DNA of 64,000 nucleotides from an uncultured Bacteroidales bacterium (GCA_944326365.1 CALVDR010000003.1:62001-126000), one strand, 5' to 3'; positions 33,734-42,447 are shown, counted from the stretch's first letter. Notes: generated by a model not told the origin, from the sequence alone. Program-made: numbers and translations.

Positions 33734-34186
33734 CTAAACGATCAGGATGCGGAGCAGATGTATCCGTTCGGAATTGGATGACATGCCCCGGTCGAGAATG
33801 TTTACGTTATGTTGCAGAAAGTAGTATTTCTCTGGAAATGAATGAGTTATTCCGCCTTCGCATTGCAATTTGAAGCTGGGGGAGTGCTGCCTTTTGGATG
33901 AAGCCTGATTGTAGCCCGGGACACCGGTACCGGTATTTCTGAAGACGAGAACCTGACGGTTGTCGGATGCATTCAAGTGTTCGGCAGTACCTTTTAGGGC
34001 GTTATAAGCAAAGAGACCTTCCAAGTCGCTGTCTTTAAGGATGTTTACGCATCCTTTGCGTCCTGTGTCTGAAGAAATTCCCGATTCCGTAAAATCCGGC
34101 ATCTCCGCAACGGAAATCGTCAGCGCGGAATAAACGGCTGCAGCCGCAGCTAAAGCCAGAATAATCGTATAAAATAATTTCTTCAT
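33734..34186 (-). CDS. Small exported hypothetical protein
   Basis: 150 residues with a signal peptide (MKKLFYTIILALAAAAAVYS). The remainder has two cysteines, no repeats and no recognised domain. The start at 34186 is supported by a -7 box at 34198-34205, which rules out the longer frame to 34237 and would leave a very short leader. The C-terminal half is unusual in composition, so a frameshift relative to an ancestral protein cannot be excluded. Confidence 0.5.
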   Translation of the reverse strand: MKKLFYTIILALAAAAAVYSALTISVAEMPDFTESGISSDTGRKGCVNILKDSDLEGLFAYNALKGTAEHLNASDNRQVLVFRNTGTGVPGYNQASSKRQHSPSFKLQCEGGITHSFPEKYYFLQHNVNILDRGMSSNSERIHLLRILIV

Positions 34187-34197
34187 AATCGGACGCG

Positions 34198-34205
34198 CAA
34201 ATATA
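34198..34205 (-). promoter_or_regulatory. -7 box of the small exported protein
   Basis: The minus strand reads TATATTTG, only 11 bases before the start codon, suggesting a nearly leaderless mRNA. Confidence 0.45.
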
Positions 34206-34360
34206 GCAAGTATTTTCGAATCCTCTTGAATTTTCACGATGAAACTTCGGTGTAAGATAAGTTAGACAGAATAGTTAATAAGTTAAAATTTTTGTCATAC
34301 AATTTATATTATGTTAAGTAGCGCCTGTAAAAACACTGCAACCGCCTACTACAGATTATT

Positions 34361-34676
34361 TGCTGTTACCCGTGTAGTTTTTTATTATAATGAACTTGGA
34401 GGCAAGATTTTTTGCCGCGGCTTTTTTTCTGCCGCGAAAAAAATACTTGCCTCCATGCACTTTATCACCCTCTGTCACCCGCGTAGTTTTTTATTACAAT
34501 AAAATCAGGGAGAATTTATTTTCGGACCTGTTTTTCTGGTTATAAAATTTGCTGTCACCCGCGTAGTTTTTTATTATAATGAACTTGGAGGCAAGATTTT
34601 TTGCAGCGGCTTTTTTTTCTGCCGCGAAAAAAATACTTGCCTCCAAAATTAAGATAACAGAAAAATAAAAAACTAC
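34361..34676. repeat. Repeat array with 95-bp hairpin units
   Basis: Unit A (34361-34455) and unit C (34550-34645) are almost identical. Each begins CTGT(T/C)ACCCG(T/C)GTAG, continues TTTTTTATTATAATGAAC and ends in a long hairpin whose outer arms are TGGAGGCAAG and CTTGCCTCCA. A truncated unit B (34472-34500) keeps only the first 29 bp. An inverted AATAAAAAACTAC (34664-34676) closes the array and overlaps the acyltransferase stop codon. It occupies most of the 486-bp gene-free stretch 34187-34672. No protein is encoded. Confidence 0.8.
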
Positions 34677-35857
34677 CGTCCCCATTGGAGTTTCCACCCC
34701 GGCAGCTCCATTTTCTCTGCCAGCAACTCCTTCGAGAGCACAGGATTCGAATATATCTTCAGGAATATCTCACGCAGATCGGCGCGGTTCAAGGATTTTT
34801 CCACTGTATCAAGCTGATGCTCCATGTAAGAAACAAAAGCCTCGGAATCATCCGGTGTATAATGTTCGCTGTACTTGAATCCCTGATTCAGAAGATCATA
34901 TGCGATGTAATTCGTTTTCCACAGCCTGTATCCCTCGATGACACGCAGGTCTACTGCATGACGTATCCATTGGTAACGGTCATTCTTGTCGCACTTCGAT
35001 GCGGCATCGATCTCCTCGGATGTGAGCGGCAGCCCGATATTCAGATGAATATTCCCCTTCTGCTGCTTGATGCCTGTCAAAATGCTGTTCAGATCCTCAC
35101 CAGGCGCCTTCACATACTTCTGTGTCCGTGAAATCAGCAGTTCACGCGCTTTCAGTACATCGCAAGGTTCGTATTCGTATGAAATGCTCAGCGGTATGAT
35201 GTTCAGCTCCTCGAAATTCCGTTTGAAATCCGCTGTGCCGCTCATGTCGAGCATTTTCAGCAGGCCCTGCTCCGTGATATCCTCCCCGTCTTTGGTCCTC
35301 CCCTGTCTCTGCGCCAGCCAGATGGAGCTTTTCTGTTCCGTGATATTCAGACGTATATATTTCGAAAGCAGCTGAGAAGACAGGTAGAGTTCCCGGGCTG
35401 AAATGCCCCTCACTACCTTGATCATCCTGTTCGAACGTATCAGATATTCTATGAACTTGTTCGTGATCAGATTGTCTCCCACAGCTATTTCCGTGAGCGG
35501 AATCCCGTTCCTGTACAGCACCAGTTGGGTGATGGCAGGGTCCAGTATGATATCCCTGTGGTTTGACAATGCCAGGAATTTTTTCCCGCCGTCGATATTG
35601 GCAATGCCGTCATAAGAAAAATTGTGGGCGGTATGCTCAAGCACCCATTCAATCACCTTCGACATCACCATCACCTGGAAATCATCTATGCTCTTCACCT
35701 GTTTCAGGATATTCTGCAGATAATCAGGAGCTTCCTCAGGGAAGAAATACTGTGAGACTTCCTGAAGGACAGGATTCTCGGCTACTATATTCAGCGCCTT
35801 CACCGCTTCTTCGTCGGTATACGGGCTGATGCTTTCAAATTCGGACAAATCTATCAT
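34673..35857 (-). CDS. Glycerol-phosphate acyltransferase-like (PlsC domain) protein
   Basis: A 394-residue protein with the acyltransferase motif LSNHRDIILDPA (a variant of NHxxxxD) near residue 97, VVRGISARELYLSS, and a later IWLAQRQGRTKDGED motif, as in PlsB/PlsC-type enzymes that acylate lysophosphatidate or glycerol phosphate. It is longer than plain PlsC, with extra helical domains at both ends. Probably membrane-peripheral in phospholipid synthesis. A -7 box lies at 35886-35893. Its stop codon is inside the hairpin repeat array, so its terminator is probably the long hairpin of unit C. Confidence 0.75.
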   Translation of the reverse strand: MIDLSEFESISPYTDEEAVKALNIVAENPVLQEVSQYFFPEEAPDYLQNILKQVKSIDDFQVMVMSKVIEWVLEHTAHNFSYDGIANIDGGKKFLALSNHRDIILDPAITQLVLYRNGIPLTEIAVGDNLITNKFIEYLIRSNRMIKVVRGISARELYLSSQLLSKYIRLNITEQKSSIWLAQRQGRTKDGEDITEQGLLKMLDMSGTADFKRNFEELNIIPLSISYEYEPCDVLKARELLISRTQKYVKAPGEDLNSILTGIKQQKGNIHLNIGLPLTSEEIDAASKCDKNDRYQWIRHAVDLRVIEGYRLWKTNYIAYDLLNQGFKYSEHYTPDDSEAFVSYMEHQLDTVEKSLNRADLREIFLKIYSNPVLSKELLAEKMELPGWKLQWGR

Positions 35858-35885
35858 AATATTTTTATCGGATGTGTAATTGATA

Positions 35886-35893
35886 CAAAGTTA
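35886..35893 (-). promoter_or_regulatory. -7 box of the acyltransferase gene
   Basis: The minus strand reads TAACTTTG, an exact TAnnTTTG match 28 bp before the start codon. Confidence 0.5.
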
Positions 35894-35942
35894 ATATTAA
35901 AAATGATATTTCCGCAGCGACAGCAGTCATTTGCAAGGCACG

Positions 35943-37151
35943 CTAATCCCGGAACAGGATCGAACTGTCGCCGTAGCTGAGGAAACGGAAGTCATGAGAG
36001 AGAGCGAAATCATAGATTTTTCTCCAGTCTCCATGCACGAAAGCTGAAATCAGAAGCAGAAGCGTACTCTGAGGCTGATGGAAATTGGTCACCAGAACAT
36101 CCACTATCCTGAACCGGAATCCAGGCACTATTATGATCCTGGTGCCGACTTTCAGCTCGTCCAGCCCATTCGCATCCAGATAATCCGTTATCGCCGTCAG
36201 AGCATCCTTTGTCGAATAAGTGTACTCTCTCTCGTAAGGTACCCATTGGCCGACATCCTCCGGACTCCCGTTTTCAATACAGCTGACTCCTATATAATAT
36301 AATGACTCCAGAGTCCGCACTGATGTGGTGCCTACGGCAACCACCTTGCGGCCGCCTGCGGCAATCTCCCTGATGAGCGATTTCCTGACCACAAAAGGCT
36401 CGCGATGCATCCTGTGCCCGGCAATTACTTCTGATTTCACGGGCAGGAAAGTCCCGGCTCCGACGTGAAGGCAGACAGTCTCCATATCCACACCTTTTGC
36501 CTTGATGGCATCCAGCTCTGTCTGCGTGAAATGCAGTCCTGCGGTAGGGGCCGCTACGGAACCTCTGTATCTGGCATAAAGCGTCTGGTATCTCTCGGTA
36601 TCGATGGCTTCGGAATCCCTGTTCAGGTACGGAGGTATGGGTACGCTGCCGCAGATTTCCAGCACCCGGGAAAACGGCTGACCCCCGCTCCATGAAAACT
36701 CTACCACGGATGTTTCTCCATCGCGTTCCACCAGAGATGCCTTGAGGTCCAAAGCAGAAACCTCCGGATTCTTTTCCGGATTGTAAAGTTCAAGTATATC
36801 GGATTTCCATCGCTTGACGTTTCCTACGATGCATTTCCATCTGCAGCAGGATGTTTCGGCGAAAATAAGGTTGTATTCCGCAGGCAGGACCGGCTCAAGA
36901 CAGAATATTTCTATATGAGCACCCGTCTCCCTCTGGAAATGCAGACGGGCCGGGACGACTTTCGTATCGTTGAACACCATGATGGAGTCCTCCGGTACAA
37001 GTTCCGGGATTTCCTTGAAAACATGCGAAGAGACTTCTCCGTGTGAATATTCGAGCAGTTTCGACATATCCCTCTGCGCCAGCGGATATTTTGCTATCCT
37101 GTCATCAGGGAGCTCGTAATCAAATTCAGAAATTTTGATTTCAGGTATCAT
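35943..37151 (-). CDS. queA: S-adenosylmethionine:tRNA ribosyltransferase-isomerase (QueA)
   Basis: It transfers and isomerises the ribosyl part of SAM onto preQ1 at tRNA position 34, making epoxyqueuosine. Conserved segments are YPLAQRDMSKLL, MVFNDTKVVPARL, PTAGLHFT and HVGAGTFLPVKSE, and near the end VTNFHQPQSTLLLLISAF. At 402 residues it is ~50 longer than E. coli QueA, with extra sequence around residues 85-165 as in other Bacteroidota forms I recall. Divergent from the HTH gene across a 495-bp AT-rich gap that carries operator-like sites. Confidence 0.92.
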   Translation of the reverse strand: MIPEIKISEFDYELPDDRIAKYPLAQRDMSKLLEYSHGEVSSHVFKEIPELVPEDSIMVFNDTKVVPARLHFQRETGAHIEIFCLEPVLPAEYNLIFAETSCCRWKCIVGNVKRWKSDILELYNPEKNPEVSALDLKASLVERDGETSVVEFSWSGGQPFSRVLEICGSVPIPPYLNRDSEAIDTERYQTLYARYRGSVAAPTAGLHFTQTELDAIKAKGVDMETVCLHVGAGTFLPVKSEVIAGHRMHREPFVVRKSLIREIAAGGRKVVAVGTTSVRTLESLYYIGVSCIENGSPEDVGQWVPYEREYTYSTKDALTAITDYLDANGLDELKVGTRIIIVPGFRFRIVDVLVTNFHQPQSTLLLLISAFVHGDWRKIYDFALSHDFRFLSYGDSSILFRD

Positions 37152-37232
37152 TTCATTGATTTCAGATAGTCGGACGCGAAATTACGGAAATTTAACGAAA
37201 CATCATCAAAAGACGTACAATATTACCGCTAT

Positions 37233-37244
37233 TTACAAATGTAA
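37233..37244. promoter_or_regulatory. Operator-like palindrome near queA
   Basis: TTACA-AA-TGTAA, 82 bp upstream of queA. It has the same half-sites as the array before the HTH gene and could link queA to the same regulator. The gap 37152-37646 is otherwise very AT-rich with no gene. Confidence 0.4.
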
Positions 37245-37511
37245 TTCAATATTTCAAATCATGTAAATACAAAAGTAAATGTCAATACTGCTTCGATATG
37301 TGAAAAATATAAAATTATAAATAATTTATAGAAATATAAATTATTGAATTAGCAAGAATATTAAATAATACATATAATATTAAAACTCAGTATTTTAATA
37401 TCTTTTATATAAAGTAATAATTTAATGAATACATCCAATTCCACTGTCCGGAGGACGCAAAATCAGTATTTCGGACATATAATTTTATTATAACAGCGTA
37501 TAATCAATTAT

Positions 37512-37629
37512 TTACAACTGTTATCTACAGTAATGCATCAATGACTTATCTATACTCCCCTACCGTTGTTTACATTTGTAACTTGATATATGTTTACATT
37601 TGTTATCAAAATTATTGCTACATTTGTAA
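37512..37629 (+). promoter_or_regulatory. Array of operator-like sites upstream of the HTH gene, 24-bp period
   Basis: Palindrome-like TTACA-N2-TGTAA sites lie at 37512-37523 (TTACA-AC-TGTTA), 37570-37581 (exact), 37594-37605 and 37618-37629 (one mismatch each). In the last three TACATTTG recurs at 37571, 37595 and 37619, exactly 24 bp apart. The last TACATTTG also fits the -7 box, 21 bp before the ATG at 37647, so a bound regulator would block its own promoter. Confidence 0.6.
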
Positions 37630-37646
37630 ATAAAACGTATAGAAAA

Positions 37647-38129
37647 ATGAATCGTCGTCTTTTGCAGTTTCTGGCTGCCGAGAACATATCCCAGGCCGCT
37701 TTCGCCGACAAGATACACGTAGCCAGGGCTAGTGTGTCGCACATCCTGAAAGGGAGGAACAAGCCTGGCTATGATTTTTTCGAGGGTGTTACCAGAAACT
37801 ACCCTTCCCTTAATCTGGAGTGGCTCCTGACCGGAAAAGGCAAGATGTACAGGTTCGATGAGTCAAAGCCCTCCGATGATCTGCCAACCTTCCGGGAATC
37901 GCCTGCAGGTACGGAGACCGATCTTTTTTCGGCTGCACGCGATTCTCGGGAAGCCCATGGGGAAGGCCATGTCCGCATGGACAGCACTGATATCATCCCT
38001 GAAGAGTTTTCAGAAGTCCCTTCTCCGGAGGACGATGCGGATGAAAAGCCTTCAGAGCCCGTGCAGAGGAAGGCTGTCAGGATCACCGTTTTCTATGACA
38101 ACGGTACCTTCGAAGAATTTTCGCGATGA
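37647..38129 (+). CDS. XRE/Cro-type helix-turn-helix regulator
   Basis: A 160-residue DNA-binding protein. The HTH occupies residues ~1-65 (LQFLAAENISQAAFADKIHV then ARASVSHILKGRNKPGYDF). The WLLTGKGKMY segment is common in Bacteroidota XRE proteins that follow prophage-type repressors. The C-terminal 90 residues are acidic, low-complexity (SPEDDADEKPSEP) and end in ITVFYDNGTFEEF. The start at 37647 is chosen because the upstream part of the frame lies in the operator array. Autoregulation is inferred from that array. Target genes are unknown; pyrD follows after 46 bp with its own promoter box. Confidence 0.8.
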   Translation: MNRRLLQFLAAENISQAAFADKIHVARASVSHILKGRNKPGYDFFEGVTRNYPSLNLEWLLTGKGKMYRFDESKPSDDLPTFRESPAGTETDLFSAARDSREAHGEGHVRMDSTDIIPEEFSEVPSPEDDADEKPSEPVQRKAVRITVFYDNGTFEEFSR

Positions 38130-38147
38130 AAAAAGGGGCTTTTTGCG

Positions 38148-38155
38148 TATCTTTG
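38148..38155 (+). promoter_or_regulatory. -7 box of pyrD
   Basis: TATCTTTG, 20 bp before the pyrD ATG at 38176, within the short gap after the HTH gene. Confidence 0.5.
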
Positions 38156-38175
38156 TGCGATAATTACCGGTAATT

Positions 38176-39246
38176 ATGTATAAGCATATCATACGTCCGC
38201 TGCTGTTCAGTCTGAATCCAGAGACAGCGCATAATCTGACTTTTACGGCCCTCAGGTGTCTGAGATATGTTCCGTTTGCGAAGCCATTGGCCAGGATGGC
38301 CTTCAGAAAGGATGATCCGGCTCTGGAGAGGGAGGTTTTCGGTCTGAAATTCAGGAATCCGGTCGGTCTGGCCGGCGGTCTTGACAAGAACGGAGAATTT
38401 TACAATGACCTGGCGAATTTCGGTTTCGGATTTGTGGAAATAGGGTCGCTGACGCCTGAACCGCAGCCTGGCAATCCCAAGCCGAGGCTCTTCCGTGTGG
38501 TGAAGGACAGGGCTATAATAAACAGGATGGGAATCAACAACAAAGGCGTAAAATATGCTGTCGGACAGCTCAAACGCCACCACCCTGAAGTGCTGGTGGC
38601 AGGAAACATCTCCAAGAATACAAACAGCATAAATGAAGATGCGTCCAAGGATTATGAGACAGCCTTTGCCATGCTTTATGACTTCGTGGACATGTTCGTG
38701 GTGAATATTTCGTGCCCGAACGTGAGCGGTCTTTCGGATCTGCAGGACGTGTCATTCCTGTCCGATATAGTGGACAAGCTGCTGAATCTCAGAATGTATT
38801 TCGACGAGTACCGTCCGATTCTCATCAAGGTCTCCCCTGACATTTCGCATCAGCAACTCGATGAGATCATCGACTATGCCCTGATGTCAGGCGTGGACGG
38901 AGTCGTGGCCGGGAACACTACCAGATCCCGGGACGGTCTGACGCTGCCGCAGGAGAAGATAGACGAGATAGGGAACGGAGGCATGTCGGGAGCCCCTCTT
39001 TTCGCCAAGAGCCTTTCTCTGGTAAAGTATATCAGTGAAAAGTCGAAAGGCAAGCTTCCTATCATAGGAGTCGGAGGGATCATGTCGGGCGAACAGGCAC
39101 AGCAGATGCTCGATGCCGGGGCGTCGCTGGTCGAGATCTACAGCGGTTTCATCTATGAAGGTCCGTCGCTGGTCAGGAGGATAAACAAATACATCCTCGA
39201 CCATCAGGCAAAACGGCAGCATTCATCAGGAGACAGCAGGATATGA
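38176..39246 (+). CDS. pyrD: Dihydroorotate dehydrogenase, class 2 (quinone-linked)
   Basis: It oxidises dihydroorotate to orotate in pyrimidine synthesis, passing electrons to quinone at the inner membrane. The class 2 N-terminal helical extension (residues 1-45) is present, followed by PVGLAGGLDKNGE (62-74), GSLTPEPQPGNPKPR, NRMGINNKG, and the C-terminal IGVGGIMSGEQA and LVEIYSGFIYEGP. The catalytic-base position, Ser in most class 2 enzymes (SSPN), reads Cys here (VNISCPN, C180), the residue usual in class 1. Length 356 is normal. It overlaps cinA by 4 bp (ATGA). Confidence 0.93.
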   Translation: MYKHIIRPLLFSLNPETAHNLTFTALRCLRYVPFAKPLARMAFRKDDPALEREVFGLKFRNPVGLAGGLDKNGEFYNDLANFGFGFVEIGSLTPEPQPGNPKPRLFRVVKDRAIINRMGINNKGVKYAVGQLKRHHPEVLVAGNISKNTNSINEDASKDYETAFAMLYDFVDMFVVNISCPNVSGLSDLQDVSFLSDIVDKLLNLRMYFDEYRPILIKVSPDISHQQLDEIIDYALMSGVDGVVAGNTTRSRDGLTLPQEKIDEIGNGGMSGAPLFAKSLSLVKYISEKSKGKLPIIGVGGIMSGEQAQQMLDAGASLVEIYSGFIYEGPSLVRRINKYILDHQAKRQHSSGDSRI

Positions 39247-40511
39247 CCACGGCAGGCATTTGCACTATCGGTGACGAGATATTGATCGGACAGATCACGG
39301 ACACCAACTCAGCTATGATATCCAGGGAACTCGGCAAGGCCGGGATACGTGTGACTGAAATGATTTCAATCGGGGATATCAGGCAGGATATAGCCGCGGC
39401 GGCAGAGACACTGCTTCGCAAAAACGACATCCTGATAGTGACAGGAGGCCTGGGACCTACGAAGGATGATGTCACCAAAAGCGTGATTTACGAATTGTCC
39501 GGAAGCTCGTCCTACGTGACCGACAGCAGGCAGCTGGAGATCATCCACCGCATATTGTCTTCCCGCGGACTTGATGTCATGGATATAAACAGGCGGCAGG
39601 CAGACGTGCCGGACAAATGCGAGGTGATCCCGAACAGACTGGGGACTGCTCCGGTGATGGTGGCCAGGTTTCCTGCCGGAAGATTCGGACACGAAGCCGC
39701 CATGTATTCCCTCCCTGGAGTGCCATTCGAAGCTGCCGGAGCGATGCCGGATATCGTGGCGGATATCAGGAAACATTTCAGACTCTCCGAAATACATCAC
39801 AAGACCATAATGACATACGGGATAGCGGAATCCGCGCTGGCTGAAAAGATATCCGCCTGGGAAGAGGCCCTGCCATCGTCAGTCCGCCTTGCATATCTCC
39901 CGGACCCGCTGAAAGGCGTATCCTTGCGCATGTCTGTCTATGGTCAGGATGAAGACGCAGCGTCTCTGTTTGCCGCCGAAACAGCCAGACTCAGGGACAT
40001 ATTGGGAGACGCCATTTATGCTGAGGAAGAGAAAACCTTGCCGGAAGTTCTGGGAGATATTCTGCGCAGCAGCGGGAAGACTATCAGCACGGCTGAATCA
40101 TGTACCGGAGGCATGGTCGCGTCTCTGATAGCCTCCGTTCCCGGGGCCTCGGATTATTTTCTGGGCTCCGTAGTTTCTTATTCGTATAGCGTGAAGGAAA
40201 AGGCGCTCGGTGTACCCCGTGAAATCATAGACCGGTTCGGGGCTGTAAGTCCTGAATGCGCAGCAGCTATGGCAGACGGAGTCCGCAAGCTGACCGGGTC
40301 CGATTTCGCTGTAGCCACTACCGGGAATGCGGGCCCTTCCGCTTCGGAAGACAAGGAACTGGGGCTTGTGTGGGTCGGTGTCAGTTCGGCAAAGGGTTCG
40401 AAGACGATGGATTTCCACTACCGCAATGACAGGAAACGGAACATGGAACGTTTTTCCGCGTCAGCATTGGACGCAGTCCGGAAATTCATACTTCAGCAGT
40501 CAAACATTTGA
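39243..40511 (+). CDS. cinA: CinA-family protein (nicotinamide-nucleotide amidase)
   Basis: A 422-residue two-domain protein. The N-terminal MoaB-like domain (COG1058; GDEILIGQITDTNS, VTGGLGPTKDDVTK) is an ADP-ribose pyrophosphatase in studied homologues. The C-terminal PncC domain (from ~265; STAESCTGGMVASLIASVPG, then TTGNAGP) deamidates nicotinamide mononucleotide in NAD recycling. It is translationally coupled to pyrD by a 4-bp overlap and followed by a 16-bp-stem hairpin at 40523-40563. Confidence 0.92.
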   Translation: MTTAGICTIGDEILIGQITDTNSAMISRELGKAGIRVTEMISIGDIRQDIAAAAETLLRKNDILIVTGGLGPTKDDVTKSVIYELSGSSSYVTDSRQLEIIHRILSSRGLDVMDINRRQADVPDKCEVIPNRLGTAPVMVARFPAGRFGHEAAMYSLPGVPFEAAGAMPDIVADIRKHFRLSEIHHKTIMTYGIAESALAEKISAWEEALPSSVRLAYLPDPLKGVSLRMSVYGQDEDAASLFAAETARLRDILGDAIYAEEEKTLPEVLGDILRSSGKTISTAESCTGGMVASLIASVPGASDYFLGSVVSYSYSVKEKALGVPREIIDRFGAVSPECAAAMADGVRKLTGSDFAVATTGNAGPSASEDKELGLVWVGVSSAKGSKTMDFHYRNDRKRNMERFSASALDAVRKFILQQSNI

Positions 40512-40522
40512 ATATCATAAAA

Positions 40523-40563
40523 TATAACAAAAATGTTTGTTGTGATAACATTTTTGTTATATC
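40523..40563. terminator. Strong hairpin between cinA and the dipeptidase gene
   Basis: ATATAACAAAAATGTT (40523-40538) pairs perfectly with AACATTTTTGTTATAT (40548-40563) over a 9-base loop. AT-rich on both sides and symmetrical, it suits both convergent genes. Confidence 0.7.
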
Positions 40564-40611
40564 AGTTTGCCCCCCTCATGGACGCGTGAATCCGGGAATA
40601 TTGCCGTCAGG

Positions 40612-41673
40612 CTATAACAGTTTCAGGAAATTGCCTCCGGCAATCTTTTCAATGTCTGTATCACTATAGCCGCGGCTGGCGAGTTCATCGAGAATAAGGC
40701 TGAAATGCGATATGTCCTCCATCCCTGACGGTGTGACGGGAATTCCGTCAAAGTCGGAACCGAGACCTACGTGGTCAGCTCCCACCAGAGAAACGACATG
40801 GTCGATGTGATCGGCTATCAGCTTGTATGAAGGCCTGTCCATGGCTGCAAGTTCATCTTCAACTGCGTACCATGCAGCCCTTTTCGCGGGGTCCGACGGG
40901 TCTCCGATGAATTCGGCTTCGACAGCTTCGCCTCTGGCTTCGATACCTGATGCAGACAGTCTGGCTGCAAATCCGTCGTCAAGGAATACCGGATAGAAAT
41001 TTATCTGGATCACTCCCCCTTTTTCTGCCATGGACCGGATCATGTCATCCGTCAAGTTGCGCTTGTGGCCTGCCAGAGCCCTGCAGCATGAATGCGTGGC
41101 TACGACCGGTTTTTCTGAGAATTTGAGGACATCGTAAAAGGCTGCATCGGATATGTGCGAGACGTCTATGAGCATATCAAGCCGGTTCATCTCGGCTACG
41201 ACTTCCCTGCCGAACGGGCTAAGGCCTCCCCATCTCGGCTGTGACGGTGCACAGGAGTCGCATATTTCATTGTGTGCGGAATGGGACAGGGTCATGTAGC
41301 GGATCCCCATCCGGCGGAACAGGCGCAGCAGCGGCAGCGATTTCTGTATTGCAGAGCCGTTTTCAAGCCCGAGAAAGACAGAGGTCAGGCCTTTTGCCTT
41401 GGCGGCAAGGGCTTCTTCCCTGGAAGTCACGATAGCAGCCTGTCCGGGCGCCGAATCCACAGCGTCATACACGTCGGCAAGCAGTTCCATCGCATATGAC
41501 GTGGCTTCTGAAGGCCCGAGTGCGGGAGGAATATACAGCGCGAAAAAAGCCCCGTCCACTCCCCCTTTCTTCATTTTCGGGAAATCGACATGTCCATGGC
41601 TGTTCCAGACTCCGATGTTCCGCAGCCTGTGTATCTGCGACGGGGTGTCACAATGCGAATCGAGTACGAACAT
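40612..41673 (-). CDS. Membrane dipeptidase family (peptidase M19)
   Basis: A 353-residue metal-dependent dipeptidase of the renal dipeptidase family. Zinc ligands are H7 and D9 in LDSHCDTP, the bridging Glu in GLENGSAI, and two histidines in DVSHISD and ATHSCCRAL. The substrate-loop motif GSDFDGI is near residue 300. No signal peptide is present, so it is probably cytoplasmic. It lies 13 bp after rlmB and ends the leftward valS run. The natural substrate (dipeptides, possibly D-amino acid containing) is unknown. Confidence 0.9.
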   Translation of the reverse strand: MFVLDSHCDTPSQIHRLRNIGVWNSHGHVDFPKMKKGGVDGAFFALYIPPALGPSEATSYAMELLADVYDAVDSAPGQAAIVTSREEALAAKAKGLTSVFLGLENGSAIQKSLPLLRLFRRMGIRYMTLSHSAHNEICDSCAPSQPRWGGLSPFGREVVAEMNRLDMLIDVSHISDAAFYDVLKFSEKPVVATHSCCRALAGHKRNLTDDMIRSMAEKGGVIQINFYPVFLDDGFAARLSASGIEARGEAVEAEFIGDPSDPAKRAAWYAVEDELAAMDRPSYKLIADHIDHVVSLVGADHVGLGSDFDGIPVTPSGMEDISHFSLILDELASRGYSDTDIEKIAGGNFLKLL

Positions 41674-41686
41674 TTTATCCGGCGGA

Positions 41687-42436
41687 CTATTTCCGTGCCA
41701 TTTTCTGCCTTACTGCTTCATAAAGCACGACAGACGTGGCTACGGACACATTCAGGGACGAAATCCCGCCGGACATCGGGATGGCGGCTTTTTCATCAGC
41801 CAGGTCCAGCATTCCCTGTGAAATACCTTTTCCTTCTGACCCCATCACGAAAGCGCACGGTCCGGTCATGTCCGAATCATATATTGTTCCTGAAACCTTT
41901 TCGGTGACTGCTATGATCCTGAATCCGCTCTGTTTCAGGTAATAAACGGCAAGCCTTAGATTCGGCACCTTGGCTACGGACAGCCTCATCAGAGCACCTG
42001 CAGATGCCTTGATGGCTTCGGCATTGATGGCTGCGCCTCCTTTTGCAGGGAGTATGATTCCGCTGCCGCCGGCACATTCCAGTGTCCTGGCGATAGCTCC
42101 TAGATTCCTGACATCGCTCACTCCGTCCAGAATCACGATCATCGGAGCCGGATTTGTGGCCAGGGCAGTATCGATCAGTTCTTCATAAGGCACATAGTCT
42201 ATTTTCGAGATATAGGCTATGACACCCTGATGGGCACCGCGGATGGTCCTGTTCAGCCTTTCCACAGGCACGAACTGGTACTGGATGCCGTGCTGTTTCA
42301 GCAACGACATAAGCTCCCCGTACTGTGAGCCTTCCATCCCCTGTTTCAGCAGGACCTTGTCGAATTTCTTTCCTGCTTTTACCGCCTCCATGACGGGATG
42401 TATCCCGAAGAGGTATTGCATCTGCTGTTCTTCCAT
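41687..42436 (-). CDS. rlmB: 23S rRNA (guanosine-2'-O)-methyltransferase RlmB
   Basis: A 249-residue SPOUT methyltransferase modifying G2251 of 23S rRNA in studied homologues. The N-terminal substrate-binding domain (YLFGIHPVMEAVKAGKKFDK, HQGVIAYI) is followed by the motifs ILDGVSDVRNLGAIARTLEC, FVMGSEGKGIS and IPMSGGISSLNVSVATSVV. The start at 42436 (MEEQQMQY) is chosen because it falls just after the preceding gene's stop (11-bp gap). An earlier in-frame ATG would overlap that gene. Confidence 0.92.
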   Translation of the reverse strand: MEEQQMQYLFGIHPVMEAVKAGKKFDKVLLKQGMEGSQYGELMSLLKQHGIQYQFVPVERLNRTIRGAHQGVIAYISKIDYVPYEELIDTALATNPAPMIVILDGVSDVRNLGAIARTLECAGGSGIILPAKGGAAINAEAIKASAGALMRLSVAKVPNLRLAVYYLKQSGFRIIAVTEKVSGTIYDSDMTGPCAFVMGSEGKGISQGMLDLADEKAAIPMSGGISSLNVSVATSVVLYEAVRQKMARK

Positions 42437-42447
42437 GACAAAATTGT

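Noticed and set aside
34361..34645. Hairpin units considered as integron attC sites
   Set aside because: No recognisable attC core sites and no gene cassettes between units.
37570..37629. Three 24-bp-spaced repeats considered as a CRISPR array
   Set aside because: The repeated core is only ~9-12 bp and palindromic, lacks unique spacers of CRISPR length and sits at a promoter; operator sites fit better.
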